A stretch of DNA of 64,000 nucleotides from Phyllobacterium sp. 628 (GTDB lineage: Bacteria; Pseudomonadota; Alphaproteobacteria; Rhizobiales; Rhizobiaceae): NCBI RefSeq assembly GCF_014189505.1, contig NZ_CP050301.1:2487501-2551500 (forward strand). Reading direction: 5' to 3'. This document shows positions 36,896-46,287 of this stretch, in pieces (the stretch's first letter is position 1; the number at the start of each line of letters is the position of its first letter). A program made the position numbers and the translations under genes. The notes under the pieces are model-generated. The model did no database searches. It was not told the origin of the DNA and worked only from the letters and a program-made list of their open reading frames with translations.

Positions 36896-38311
36896 TTGAC
36901 CAACGAGACAAGGCGTAACAACGCTCAGAATCCTGGCGGTATTGCCGATAACGGTGAGACCGCCAGAGAACCCACGCGCGCAATTGTCATTGTGCCTGTT
37001 CTCCCGACACGTTTTAATGACGGCGGCAAGGGTGACGACCACGGGCGGATGAAGCATCAGCCCGAATTTCAGCGCAGCGACGATGCACGGCTGGAAGAAG
37101 CCGAAGGGCTGGCCCGGGCTATCGATCTTGAGATCGTGCATTCCGATATCGTGCAGGTCTCCAAGCCGCGTCCTGCAACGCTTCTGGGCACCGGCAAGGT
37201 CGAAACCATTCACGAGATCATCGAGGCATCCCACGCAGAACTGGTGATCGTCGATCATTCATTGACACCTGTGCAACAACGCAATCTGGAAAAAGCCTGG
37301 AATGCCAAGGTTCTGGATCGGACCGGACTCATTCTTGAGATTTTCGGGCGGCGGGCCCAGACGAAGGAAGGCGCGCTGCAGGTTGAGCTGGCGCATCTTA
37401 CCTATCAGAAGGGCCGTCTCGTCCGCAGCTGGACCCACCTTGAACGGCAGCGCGGCGGCGGCGGCTTTCTCGGCGGTCCCGGTGAAACACAGATCGAGGC
37501 CGACAGACGCGCCTTGCAGGAAAAAATCCTGCGTATCAAGCGCGAACTGGAAACAGTCGTGCGTACCCGCACATTGCATCGCAGCCAGCGCAAAAAGGTG
37601 CCGCATCCGGTCGTCGCGCTCGTCGGCTATACCAATGCGGGCAAGTCAACGCTGTTCAACCGGCTGACCGGAGCAGGGGTCGTGGCCGAGGACATGCTCT
37701 TTGCGACACTTGATCCGACTTTGCGCCGTATCCGGCTGGAACACGGCGAGACAATCATCCTGTCCGATACGGTTGGTTTCATCTCCAACCTGCCGACGCA
37801 TCTGGTTGCTGCCTTCCGGGCGACGCTGGAAGAGGTTGTTGAAGCCGACCTGATCCTGCATATCCGCGATATTTCGGATCCGGATACCGCTGCGCAATCC
37901 GAAGACGTGCACGCCATCATGACCAGTCTTGGCATTGAACGGGGCGATGCAAAGCGCATTCTCGAAGTTTGGAACAAGGTCGACAAGCTGGATGAAGCAG
38001 GTCGTGAGTCCGCACAGCGCCTGAGCGCAGCTGTTAAAGGCAACGAGCATCCGATCCCGGTTTCTGCGATCACGGGTGAGGGCGTTGAAACCCTGCTCAA
38101 GGAAATCGAAAACCGCATTGCCGGCAAGCTTGAGCATGTCAAAATTACCCTGCGGCCCGACCAGATGCGGCTGATGGACTGGGTCTACCAGCACTCCAGC
38201 AATGTAAAGCGCAAGGATCTGGATGACGGATCGGTGTCATTGACCATGGACATGACCATCGCATCCCACGCCAGCCTCGACGAGAAATTGCTGCGCCGGA
38301 ACAACAGTTAA
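36896..38311 (+). CDS. hflX: GTPase HflX
   Basis: A 471-aa ribosome-associated GTPase. The N-terminal glycine-rich domain ends RGGGGFLGGPGETQIE. The G domain has G1 GYTNAGKSTLF, G2/G3 region DMLFATLDPTLRRI and SDTVGFISNLP, and G4 NKVD. TTG 36896 is the best start, 8 nt after hfq. Rescues or splits stalled ribosomes in homologues. Confidence 0.95.
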   Translation: MTNETRRNNAQNPGGIADNGETAREPTRAIVIVPVLPTRFNDGGKGDDHGRMKHQPEFQRSDDARLEEAEGLARAIDLEIVHSDIVQVSKPRPATLLGTGKVETIHEIIEASHAELVIVDHSLTPVQQRNLEKAWNAKVLDRTGLILEIFGRRAQTKEGALQVELAHLTYQKGRLVRSWTHLERQRGGGGFLGGPGETQIEADRRALQEKILRIKRELETVVRTRTLHRSQRKKVPHPVVALVGYTNAGKSTLFNRLTGAGVVAEDMLFATLDPTLRRIRLEHGETIILSDTVGFISNLPTHLVAAFRATLEEVVEADLILHIRDISDPDTAAQSEDVHAIMTSLGIERGDAKRILEVWNKVDKLDEAGRESAQRLSAAVKGNEHPIPVSAITGEGVETLLKEIENRIAGKLEHVKITLRPDQMRLMDWVYQHSSNVKRKDLDDGSVSLTMDMTIASHASLDEKLLRRNNS

Positions 38312-38333
38312 ACCCGTTATCAATGAGGATGAG

Positions 38334-39047
38334 ATGAATGAAGCTCCGGTAAGAGTATCGGCGGTTTTGTTCGACATGGACGGTGTTCTGGTTGACTCCA
38401 GAGCAGTCATCGAGCGTGCATGGCGTGAGGCTGCTCAGCTCTATGAGCGCAAAATCACCGAGGATGATATTCACCACCACATCCACGGTCAGCCTGGACC
38501 GCATACGATCCGTACGCTGTTCCATGACCTCCCGCGTTCTGACCAGGAAAAAGTCCAGGCACACGTTATCCATGTGGAGAACACCGCAGATTACGCGCCA
38601 ATTCCGGGTGTTGAACAGACGATTGCCCGCCTCCACGCGGCCGGAGTCACGATCGGCCTCGTCACAAGCGGATGGCAATATAAAATCGATCGCGTGCTTG
38701 ATTTGCTGGACGCCCAGTCGTTTTTCTCGGTGATCGTTCACCGCGATGATTTCGTACGCGGAAAGCCCTATCCCGATCCTTACCTTCTGGCAGCGGAGCG
38801 GCTGGGCATTTCCGCCTCAAGGACGGTGGTCTTCGAGGACGCCATCAGTGGCGTCACGTCGGCGGTTGCTGCCGGTGCTTACTGTGTTGGCATTGGTGGC
38901 GAAGAATTGTTACATGCCGGTGCGAAGATTATCATCCCTGACTTCGAGGGTGTGAAAGTGCAGAAAACGGATGAGTCCGGCACCTCCATTATCGCATGCA
39001 AGCCCGGACATCAGCTGTTCATCGATCATTCGTCCGCCCGCATCTGA
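38334..39047 (+). CDS. HAD-superfamily phosphatase
   Basis: A 237-aa HAD hydrolase. Motif I FDMDGVLVDSRAV supplies the nucleophile Asp, motif II is LVTSGWQYKI, Lys in GKPYPDPYLL is motif III, and motif IV is VVFEDAISGVTSAVAAGA. Resembles beta-phosphoglucomutase-like or phosphoglycolate-type phosphatases. GATGAG precedes the start. Confidence 0.9.
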   Translation: MNEAPVRVSAVLFDMDGVLVDSRAVIERAWREAAQLYERKITEDDIHHHIHGQPGPHTIRTLFHDLPRSDQEKVQAHVIHVENTADYAPIPGVEQTIARLHAAGVTIGLVTSGWQYKIDRVLDLLDAQSFFSVIVHRDDFVRGKPYPDPYLLAAERLGISASRTVVFEDAISGVTSAVAAGAYCVGIGGEELLHAGAKIIIPDFEGVKVQKTDESGTSIIACKPGHQLFIDHSSARI

Positions 39048-39066
39048 CCTGCGCGCGGATAGCGCG

Positions 39067-39897
39067 TTATTTGGCAGTCTTTGCTTCCTGCCACAATGCT
39101 TCCATTTCATCGAGCGTAGCGGCATCAAGCGTTTGTTTCTGCTCGCTTAACTTGCGTTCGATGTAGTGGAAACGCGAACGGAATTTCTCATTGGTTCCGC
39201 GCAGGGCACTTTCCGGTTCGAGCTTGAGATGGCGGCCGAGATTGACCATGGCAAAGAGCAGGTCGCCATATTCTTCCTCGGTATTTTCCTGATCACCATT
39301 GGCAATGGCCTGCTTCAGCTCGCCGATCTCCTCCTCGATCTTGTCGAGGATCGGAGCCGCCTCTGACCAGTCAAACCCGACCTTCGCTGCCTTCTGCTGC
39401 AGCTTCAATGCGCGCATCAAGGCGGGAAAACCGTGCGGAATATCATCGAGAAAGCCGGTCGACTCGACAGTGCCGGGATTGACTGTCGCGCGGCGTTCGC
39501 GCCGCTCCGCTTTTTCCTCGGCTTTGATCTTGTCCCACATCCCCTTGGCCATGCCGGCGCCGCGCGCGGATTCATCCCCAAATACATGCGGGTGCCGGCG
39601 GATCATCTTGTGGGTGATGGCCTGAACCACATCGCCGAAATCAAACGCCTGCATCTCTTCAGCCATGCGGGCATGAAAGACCACCTGCAACAGGAGATCG
39701 CCGAGTTCCTCGCGCAAATCATCAATATCGTCGCGTTCGATGGCATCGATCACCTCGAACGCCTCTTCCAGCGTATAGGGCGCAATGGATTTGAAATCCT
39801 GCTCCAGATCCCAGGGACAGCCGGTGACCGGCGTGCGCAGCGCTGTCATGATCTCAAGGAGGCGGGTGATATCGCGTGATGGTTTCATGGAGACCAC
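39067..39897 (-). CDS. mazG: Nucleoside triphosphate pyrophosphohydrolase MazG
   Basis: A 276-aa tandem MazG protein. First domain: TPVTGCPWDLEQDFKSIAPY and EELGDLLLQVVFHARMAEE with the metal-binding Glu/Asp cluster. Second domain: EIGELKQAIANGDQENTEEE and YGDLLFAMVNLGR. Hydrolyses abnormal NTPs. Convergent with the HAD gene. Its place after hfq-hflX is conserved in the order. Confidence 0.95.
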   Translation of the reverse strand: MVSMKPSRDITRLLEIMTALRTPVTGCPWDLEQDFKSIAPYTLEEAFEVIDAIERDDIDDLREELGDLLLQVVFHARMAEEMQAFDFGDVVQAITHKMIRRHPHVFGDESARGAGMAKGMWDKIKAEEKAERRERRATVNPGTVESTGFLDDIPHGFPALMRALKLQQKAAKVGFDWSEAAPILDKIEEEIGELKQAIANGDQENTEEEYGDLLFAMVNLGRHLKLEPESALRGTNEKFRSRFHYIERKLSEQKQTLDAATLDEMEALWQEAKTAK

Positions 39898-39989
39898 ACT
39901 AGGACAGGAGGAGGGCGGCTGATATGACCGAGGGCAGTGGCCGCTGGCTTGTCCACAGGATCGGTCAATGACGTATCGGAATAACGCCT

Positions 39990-40226
39990 CTAGCGGTCAC
40001 CGACCGCATGCAGCGAGATCGGGCCGATGACTTCATAAACGACCCGCACACCATCGACAGTGTCGGGCAAATCTGCCGAAGCAGGTGTCTGGTCTCGAAG
40101 ATTGATTTTGATTGCGTATGAGTCACCGATGCGGATCAGGCCGACGCCAACAACAGCGGCACACGATCCGGCAATTTCCTTGGCTTTCGGCTTGGCACGA
40201 CGTGCCTGCTCGATGGAGATGCTCAT
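39990..40226 (-). CDS. Small protein resembling a protease N-terminal domain, 78 aa
   Basis: Not matched to a named family. VVGVGLIRIGDSYAIKINL, then DTVDGVRVVYEVIGPI, reads like the short alpha/beta region that precedes the catalytic domain in many trypsin-like bacterial proteases. The adjacent protease (40305-41327) has a similar stretch (GIALGIAAGEGKNDYRLAVR). It lies 78 bp downstream on the same strand, so an operon pair is likely. No signal peptide. Confidence 0.65.
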   Translation of the reverse strand: MSISIEQARRAKPKAKEIAGSCAAVVGVGLIRIGDSYAIKINLRDQTPASADLPDTVDGVRVVYEVIGPISLHAVGDR

Positions 40227-40304
40227 GCCTCTAATTTAGTCCATCCGGCGCACAGCTTCTAGTGCAACGCCGGATTAAATGCGGGTGAGGGCGGAAATGG
40301 CCGC

Positions 40305-41327
40305 TTAAACCTCGAATGTGAGGCCCAACTGCTTCAGAACGATGGAAAGATCATTGGCAAAGGTGACGCCCTTGCCATTGCTGCCGCCCTGATCACTGCC
40401 AGCGAACAGCAACGCACAGGCATAGCCTTTCTCGTCCATGATCACCGAACCGCTGTCGCCGCCCGAGCTGAATGGACCGCTCCCCGAAGTCTGGATTTCA
40501 ATCTGGCTGTCGAAGCTGAGCTCACCCATTTCGTAGCTGACGACGACGTCGTCCACTTCAATGGCCGTCACAATGCCTTGGGTCACGCCGGTTGTCCGGC
40601 CGACCTTGAAGACCTTGTCGCCGGGCCGCAGAGGCGTCTTGCGCAGCCCTTTCAGCTTGCCGGCACCGGTCAGGGTAACAGCGTCAAATTCGATGCCCTC
40701 ATCTATGCTTGCCACAGCCGCATCAACCAGATTGTTGGTGCCGGCGGTGACAGGCACAAAGCCGAGCAACGCACCGACCTTGTCCTTGTTCTTTTTACCG
40801 CCATCATAGGAGCCGGGCTGCAGGATCGCATCGCCAACCTTGGCCTTGTTCTCGTTTGCCAGCACATGATTGTTACTGAGAATAACAGTCTTGCCGCTCT
40901 CGACATGATGGGCAAAGCCGCCAAGCGTGCCTGCTGTTATGGAATAATGCCCGATGGAGCAGCCGATCAGCAGCGGTCTTTGCCGCAACTGGTGCCAGGG
41001 CAAGGCTGCAGGCGCAGCCACTGCGCCGCCTTTGAACACGGTGCCGATATAGGTGATGTCGGCCTTGTGGCGGGCAGCTTCTTCGATCTGTTCGCGCAGA
41101 CGCGCATTGTTCTCCAGTGCACGCCGCTGCACACGTACAGCCAGACGGTAATCATTTTTGCCTTCGCCTGCGGCAATCCCAAGGGCAATACCGCCTTCGA
41201 CACCCGTCAGCCGACGCGTCGCGGTTGAACGGACAATGCGGGCTTCCGAGCGTATTTCGCTGACAAGCGGACGTATAATCTCGCTGGCAATCTCGGCTTT
41301 CAGGGAACGTACGGTTTTTAAATCCAC
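40305..41327 (-). CDS. Trypsin-like serine protease
   Basis: A 340-aa protein with no visible signal peptide. The catalytic triad appears as His154 (LSNNHVLAN), Asp202 (NLVDAAVAS) and Ser292 (GGDSGSVI). The N-terminal 100 residues form a separate region. It resembles bacterial Nal1-like/S1 peptidases of unknown substrate. Absence of an export signal suggests cytoplasmic action or non-classical export. Confidence 0.82.
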   Translation of the reverse strand: MDLKTVRSLKAEIASEIIRPLVSEIRSEARIVRSTATRRLTGVEGGIALGIAAGEGKNDYRLAVRVQRRALENNARLREQIEEAARHKADITYIGTVFKGGAVAAPAALPWHQLRQRPLLIGCSIGHYSITAGTLGGFAHHVESGKTVILSNNHVLANENKAKVGDAILQPGSYDGGKKNKDKVGALLGFVPVTAGTNNLVDAAVASIDEGIEFDAVTLTGAGKLKGLRKTPLRPGDKVFKVGRTTGVTQGIVTAIEVDDVVVSYEMGELSFDSQIEIQTSGSGPFSSGGDSGSVIMDEKGYACALLFAGSDQGGSNGKGVTFANDLSIVLKQLGLTFEV

Positions 41328-41505
41328 AGGGTCATCCTTTCTTGCATCGACAAGTCCAGAGCGCGAGTGCGACTCGGAACGAAGCTTAGCGGCGGGGATG
41401 ACGTTTGGCGAGGAATGAGTTTTAGCAGCAACATGGGCAAATCGGGCAGGGGCTTCAATGAGCCCCCGCCCTTACATTTGACTACTCAGGGCCGACGATC
41501 CGGAA

Positions 41506-43374
41506 TTATTGCACGAATTGAATATCACTGGCTGGAGTTGTTTTAGCCGCAGTGGAACGACTGGCGATGATCGTATCCGTGTCTTTTGCAGTATCGGAAA
41601 CATCGACATCCAGTGACCAGATGCGGACAAGCCCGCGATTCATTCTATCGGCAACAATGGGGATGCCTTTGGAATCCGCATCGCTTGGCGCAACAAAGCT
41701 GTCTGTTTCGTCAACAACGATCTCACCATTTTCATCGAAGCGGGATCGCGCATCGAGCGGCGTCAAAGGTTTCTGGCTTACATATCCTAGTGACGCAGCG
41801 ATGAATTCGTTCTGCACAGGAATGGATTCTTTCTTCGCGGAGTAAGTTAATTTCCAGGCCCCCGTGAAACCGGTAGATTCATCATAACCTTCATTCTGGA
41901 TAACATACTGTATAAAAGGGGTAGCGGTGTAATTATTGAGGTCGAAATACATACCTGCAGAAATAAGGAAGTCCAGTTTGAAGTGATGTTCATCGAGTTG
42001 AGCCATGCGGTGTTCATCTTTCTGGACACTGGCGGAAAAATAATCCAGACAAAGATCAATACCAAAGGGCAGGCCATTAATGATGTCGTTCTGGAAAGTT
42101 TTGGAGAGTGATTTCCCATCAGTATCGAACGATTCTGCAACCGCTGAACTTACGGGCTTGATCAATAAGGTTAGATCCTTTGAAGCGTTCAGCGTGCAGC
42201 TTAGTAACGTACTGGAATATTTGGGATCGATTGGATTTGGTGCCAGTTTGTTCCCGGATTTACACTTCCAGACGTGTTCTTCATCAATATAGTCGATGGC
42301 AGAAACCATTCGCTTGGGCCAAATCATATAGGCTGGCCGAGGATTCTTGACATCGTCCAAAGGCAGATTGTGTGTGCATACGAGTTGATTGGTCGCTTCG
42401 TAAATAGTCTTCGCTCCTCCGGCATAAGTACCGTCAGCGGCGGCGGCATCAGCCGTTGGCTTTAGGGTCGCAACTGTACCGGGCAACAGGACGATATTGC
42501 CGTATTTGTTTGCCGGGAACTTCGCTATCAACGCTCTGGCATTGCGCGTGACTGTATTCAGAAAGATATCCGCAGAGACTTGCAACTCGGGCTCATTGAG
42601 GAAATCACCAAAGGGGATGTTCCAGTAGAACTCCGGAGCAGTAAAAAAACTGACGTCGAACTCCTTTGGTGAATGTTTAGTAAAGGCGGTCACCATCGCC
42701 CGATAAAAAAGAGCAAATCTATTGTCCAGAGCCCGCGCCAGATAGGTTTCAATGCCTTCATAAATAGTTTTGGTCTGGTCGACGGGATCAATGACAGTAA
42801 CGGACTTCGGCATGATGGCCGGTGCTATTTTATTGTATGCCGCATATTTCAGGTATTCTTCCTTGTCTTTAAAGGAAATAGTCTTTTTGGAATCCTTCGG
42901 ATCGGTTATTTCATAAGCACCTTGAATATTGATCTTCACGACACTGCGTGTGGAGACCTGCGTAAACGAATTGTATTCAAGATTAAATATTCCAACCTTC
43001 ATTTTGGTCGGGTTGGCCGGTGCGGGTGGTGGCACCTGTTGCGGAATATGGGTTACAGGCACAGTGTCCGGCTGAGGTCCGGTGGGCTGAGTAGGAAGCT
43101 GTACGGTGTCCGTTGTTTTGTACGGCGGCAACGGTATCGATAGCCCTGAACTCGTTGATGTAACTTCATCGGCTGTCGTTGTCTCGGTCATTGTTCCGAA
43201 TGTGGATGCAGACGCATCCGCACTCTCGCTTTCTCCTTCGCTGCATCCGCCCAACATCGCCAATAACGGCAATGCAGGAAGATATGCACAGCTCATGAGG
43301 AGGGCGCGTCGCATCTGCGAAGGTTGATTAATCTTTGAAGACAGATTTCTGCATTTTTCAAAATTGATTTTCAC
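41506..43374 (-). CDS. Large lipoprotein with nitrilase-like (CN-hydrolase) domain
   Basis: A 622-aa predicted lipoprotein; the lipobox is LGGC with Cys44. A Ser/Thr-rich linker and a Pro-rich linker (residues 45-120) precede a domain starting KMKVGIFNLEYNSF. The nitrilase triad is plausible: Glu248 in FTAPEFYWN, Lys354 in IWPKRMVSA and Cys442 in FGIDLCLDYF, with LPGT and LDFLISAGM at the expected strands. Insertions make it far larger than typical family members (about 270-350 aa). GTG start after AGAGG. Codon use and the AT-rich 5' flank suggest recent transfer. Substrate unknown. Confidence 0.7.
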   Translation of the reverse strand: MKINFEKCRNLSSKINQPSQMRRALLMSCAYLPALPLLAMLGGCSEGESESADASASTFGTMTETTTADEVTSTSSGLSIPLPPYKTTDTVQLPTQPTGPQPDTVPVTHIPQQVPPPAPANPTKMKVGIFNLEYNSFTQVSTRSVVKINIQGAYEITDPKDSKKTISFKDKEEYLKYAAYNKIAPAIMPKSVTVIDPVDQTKTIYEGIETYLARALDNRFALFYRAMVTAFTKHSPKEFDVSFFTAPEFYWNIPFGDFLNEPELQVSADIFLNTVTRNARALIAKFPANKYGNIVLLPGTVATLKPTADAAAADGTYAGGAKTIYEATNQLVCTHNLPLDDVKNPRPAYMIWPKRMVSAIDYIDEEHVWKCKSGNKLAPNPIDPKYSSTLLSCTLNASKDLTLLIKPVSSAVAESFDTDGKSLSKTFQNDIINGLPFGIDLCLDYFSASVQKDEHRMAQLDEHHFKLDFLISAGMYFDLNNYTATPFIQYVIQNEGYDESTGFTGAWKLTYSAKKESIPVQNEFIAASLGYVSQKPLTPLDARSRFDENGEIVVDETDSFVAPSDADSKGIPIVADRMNRGLVRIWSLDVDVSDTAKDTDTIIASRSTAAKTTPASDIQFVQ

Positions 43375-43846
43375 CTGTATACCTCTTTAAAATCACTAAA
43401 ATATGATAATTGCTCTTATTGTTGAGCGTCGATATTTGGGAAAAATCTCCCATAATATTAAACGAGCAAACTTCATGCCAAATGCTGACAATGTTGGTAA
43501 AATTCGAAAAGATAATAAAATTCAATAAAAATCAGTAAGTTAAGGTGAATTGATAAATTGAATTGGCAATTAGATTATACGGAAGAGGGCGACCGCGATC
43601 CACTGTGTGCATAATATTTAGACGGATAGTATTGTTTGTGTGAAATTTATGCAATCGCGCCAATGCGTTTGCGGACATATGCTTTCGTTGACAGTTCCGC
43701 GACGAAGTATAACTATTATTGGTATTGCGCACCCTGATCCTTGACAGGGTCACGTCCTATGCACGCCTGTCTTCGACAGCGGTTCGATCTGCGCCAACCC
43801 CACCACATCGCAAAGTTGCTTTACCGATAAAGACGGAGGATTTTCC
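43375..43846. other. AT-rich intergenic region
   Basis: 472 bases, distinctly AT-rich for the first 300, with no gene supported on either strand. It separates the nitrilase-like lipoprotein gene from the decayed GFA gene and marks the edge of an accessory stretch. Confidence 0.5.
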
Positions 43847-44318
43847 ATGGCCGACGCTCAATGCGCCTTCGGCGCACTTAGACTTACCCTGCGAGAGCCA
43901 GCAAAACTGGTTGCCATATGCCATTGTTTGGCCTTTCAGCGGCGAACTGGCACATCGTTCAGCGTCAATGCGTTCTATGCAATTGATGCTGTCGAAGTTT
44001 TGGGATCTGCCAAGGAGTTCATTCGCGTTGCCGAAAGCGGCCGCAATGTCCGCATGTATTTTTGCCCGGACTGTGGGTTCGACGATTTATTGGAAACCGG
44101 ATGCTGCGCCCACAATGATTGGCGTCGCTGTCGGCGCATTGGCTGATCCGAACTTTCCGGCGCCAACTCTATCTATTTTTGAGCACTCCAAACATCCTTG
44201 GGTAAATCTTGCAGACGAGGTCGAGCACTTCCAGGAAGGTCTTATATATAACGCATCGCTCAAGCGGTGTTTGTGCTCATTCAACAGACAGCAATTGCAG
44301 GGGATTGCATCTGCCTGA
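43847..44318 (+). pseudogene. GFA-family (glutathione-dependent formaldehyde-activating enzyme-like) gene, decayed
   Basis: Starts MADAQCAFGALRLTLREPAK after ACGGAGGA. The zinc-site Cys expected in CxCG and CHCxxCQRR are Phe (AQCAFG, CHCLAFQRR), while CPDCG is kept. An extra T at 44078-44079 shifts the frame; the continuation STIYWKPDAAPTMIGVAVGA is in the next frame and ends at 44318. Loss of ligands plus a frameshift argues for a true pseudogene. An IS30 remnant lies directly downstream. Confidence 0.75.
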
Positions 44319-44337
44319 AAACAAAGAGGGTTTAGTA

Positions 44338-44877
44338 TCAGTTGCAGTTGAAAATAGAATGTGCCACGACATCCGGGCGGTGCAGGATATTGACGTCTGG
44401 ACTGAACCTGCGGCCATGACGCCGTCTGGCATGCCTCGGCCGCCGACGGGCACGATGCTCCGGCAGGTGCCGCCAAAGCTTGATCGCATGGCCGTCCGGC
44501 GAATAGGCGAACTTGTAGATCGTCTCGTGGCTCACACAAATCGGATGCTGCTCCAGTTGCAGCCGACCGGCTATCTGTTGCGGCGACCAGCCATGCATGA
44601 TGCGCTCGATCACTGATTGGCGCAGATGTGCGAACCGTGCCAGCTTGCGTAGCTTGGCACGTCGTTCAAGCGCCTTGTCGTTTGCCGTCAGACAATAATA
44701 CCCGTTAAGTTCGGGCATTTGCACGTCGATAAAGGTATTGCGTCTAAGCTCACGGAAAATCGTCGAACGATGACGCCCGAGTTTCTCAGCAATGATGTCG
44801 ACCTTGACGCCTCCATCTCGCCAGCGAGCGATCTTGCGGCGTTCATCCATGTCAATCTGGGAGTAGGTGCGTTCCAC
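44338..44877 (-). pseudogene. IS30-family transposase, truncated remnant
   Basis: A 179-aa N-terminal piece. The HTH region (YSQIDMDERRKIARWRDGGV, then IAEKLGRHRSTIFRELRRNT) and GWSPQQIAGRL are typical IS30. The DDE catalytic part is missing: homology ends at HRPDVVAH (about 44365), after which SIFNCN and a stop follow. GTG start at 44877. Full transposases are about 320-385 aa. No terminal repeats were identified. Confidence 0.85.
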
Positions 44878-45010
44878 GGGTGGTTCCTTGCATTGGATAA
44901 ACCATTGTTATCTATTGCAAGTCGCACTTCATCCTTGAACCCACCCCTGCTACAAATCAAAGTCGCATAAGATAGATTATGGAACTGAATAATATAAGGG
45001 AATGGGCCGA

Positions 45011-45481
45011 TCAGTCCGTAATATCGGCGATTTCGGCCTTTGCGGCCCGCATCAAAGCCTGTGGTTCTGCCGGGAAAACAAAATTGGTGCCGCCTGCTGC
45101 TGCCCAGACAATATCGAACTGCATCAGCGTCTCGTCTGCATAAGCCTTGATATCGATGAGATGCCCCAATGGCGATACGCCGCCAATCGCAAATCCTGTC
45201 TCCTTGCGGATATGTTTGGGGTCAGCCCGGTGCAGCGTTTCTCCTGTAAGCTTTGCAGCCTTGGCAAGATCAAGCTGGCGCGGTCCTGACACCAGAAACA
45301 AATAGAGCTTATCGGTGTCAGTGCCTTGAAAGATCAATGACTTGACGATCTGGGCTACGGTCACACCACATTGGACTGCCGCATCTTCAGCCGTATGGGT
45401 TGAATCGGCCATCTGGCGGATTACGATCTCCAGACCCGCCGCATGGGCAGCCTGACGGACGCGTTCGACACTCTTGCTCAT
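45011..45481 (-). CDS. YbaK/EbsC-family aminoacyl-tRNA deacylase-like protein
   Basis: A 156-aa YbaK-domain protein: TAEDAAVQCGVTVAQIVKSL, FLVSGPRQLDLAKAAKLTG and KETGFAIGGVSPLGHLIDIK. Homologues hydrolyse mischarged Cys- or Ala-tRNA(Pro). Start 45481 overlaps the upstream MBL gene stop (ATGA), so it is the terminal gene of the rlpA-to-ybaK operon. Confidence 0.9.
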   Translation of the reverse strand: MSKSVERVRQAAHAAGLEIVIRQMADSTHTAEDAAVQCGVTVAQIVKSLIFQGTDTDKLYLFLVSGPRQLDLAKAAKLTGETLHRADPKHIRKETGFAIGGVSPLGHLIDIKAYADETLMQFDIVWAAAGGTNFVFPAEPQALMRAAKAEIADITD

Positions 45482-46287
45482 ACATCAACCTCGAATGACA
45501 GGCCGTCATAGGCCGGTTCAACATGATCTGGCGTATCGCGCAGGACAGTTCCATAATCCAGAGGCACATGCATATGGGTCAGAATGGCTCGACGCGGCTT
45601 TAGTTTGCCGATCCATTCCATTGATTCATCGAGAGAAAAATGGCTTGGATGCGGACGGTACTGCAATGCGTCGATAATCAATACATCGAGGCCAAAAAGC
45701 TGGGCTGATGTCGTATCCGGGAACGCACTAACATCGGAACAATAGGCTACATCGCCGATACGGAAGGCCAGTGACAGGATATCGCCGTGCACTTGCGGCA
45801 GCGGCAGGAAGCGGATGAGACCGCCCGCACCTTCGATTTCGAACGCCTCATGATGGATGATTTCATGCGGCCGCAGGATCGGCGGATAGCTGGAACCGGC
45901 CGGTGTTTTGAAACAATATCCAAAGCCCTCAACGAGCCGGCTTTGTGTCATCTGATCGGCATAAATGTCCATGAGACTGCGGCGATCGATGACAAAGGTC
46001 CTCAAATCGTCGAGGCCGTGAATGTGATCCGCATGGGCATGCGTGTAGACAACCGCATCGAGGCGCCCGGAGCCAAAATCAATCATCTGCGAGCGGAAAT
46101 CCGGCCCGGTGTCGATGATCACGGTGGTAACGCCGCCATGTTCGGCAATGCGTTCTACGAGCATCGAAGCACGGCGGCGGCGGTTCTTTGGATTGTCCGG
46201 ATCGCAATTGCCCCAGTCACCATTGACACGCGGCACGCCCGGAGACGATCCGCAACCAAGAATGGTGAAGCGCAAACGATCAGCCAT
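45478..46287 (-). CDS. MBL-fold metallohydrolase (PhnP-like)
   Basis: A 269-aa protein with GCGSSPGVPRVNGDWGNCDP at the start and THAHADHIHGLDDLR carrying the metal ligands. YCSDVSAFPD and LTHMHVPLDY supply the later ones. Similar to PhnP/cyclic phosphodiesterases; the NCDPDNPKNRR segment with Cys is usual. The position after tatD is conserved in the order. Overlaps tatD by 8 nt. Confidence 0.9.
   Translation of the reverse strand: MADRLRFTILGCGSSPGVPRVNGDWGNCDPDNPKNRRRRASMLVERIAEHGGVTTVIIDTGPDFRSQMIDFGSGRLDAVVYTHAHADHIHGLDDLRTFVIDRRSLMDIYADQMTQSRLVEGFGYCFKTPAGSSYPPILRPHEIIHHEAFEIEGAGGLIRFLPLPQVHGDILSLAFRIGDVAYCSDVSAFPDTTSAQLFGLDVLIIDALQYRPHPSHFSLDESMEWIGKLKPRRAILTHMHVPLDYGTVLRDTPDHVEPAYDGLSFEVDV

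Noticed and set aside
43532-43753. Minus-strand frame in the AT-rich gap
   Set aside because: Composition is explained by AT-rich sequence; no ribosome site or family pattern.
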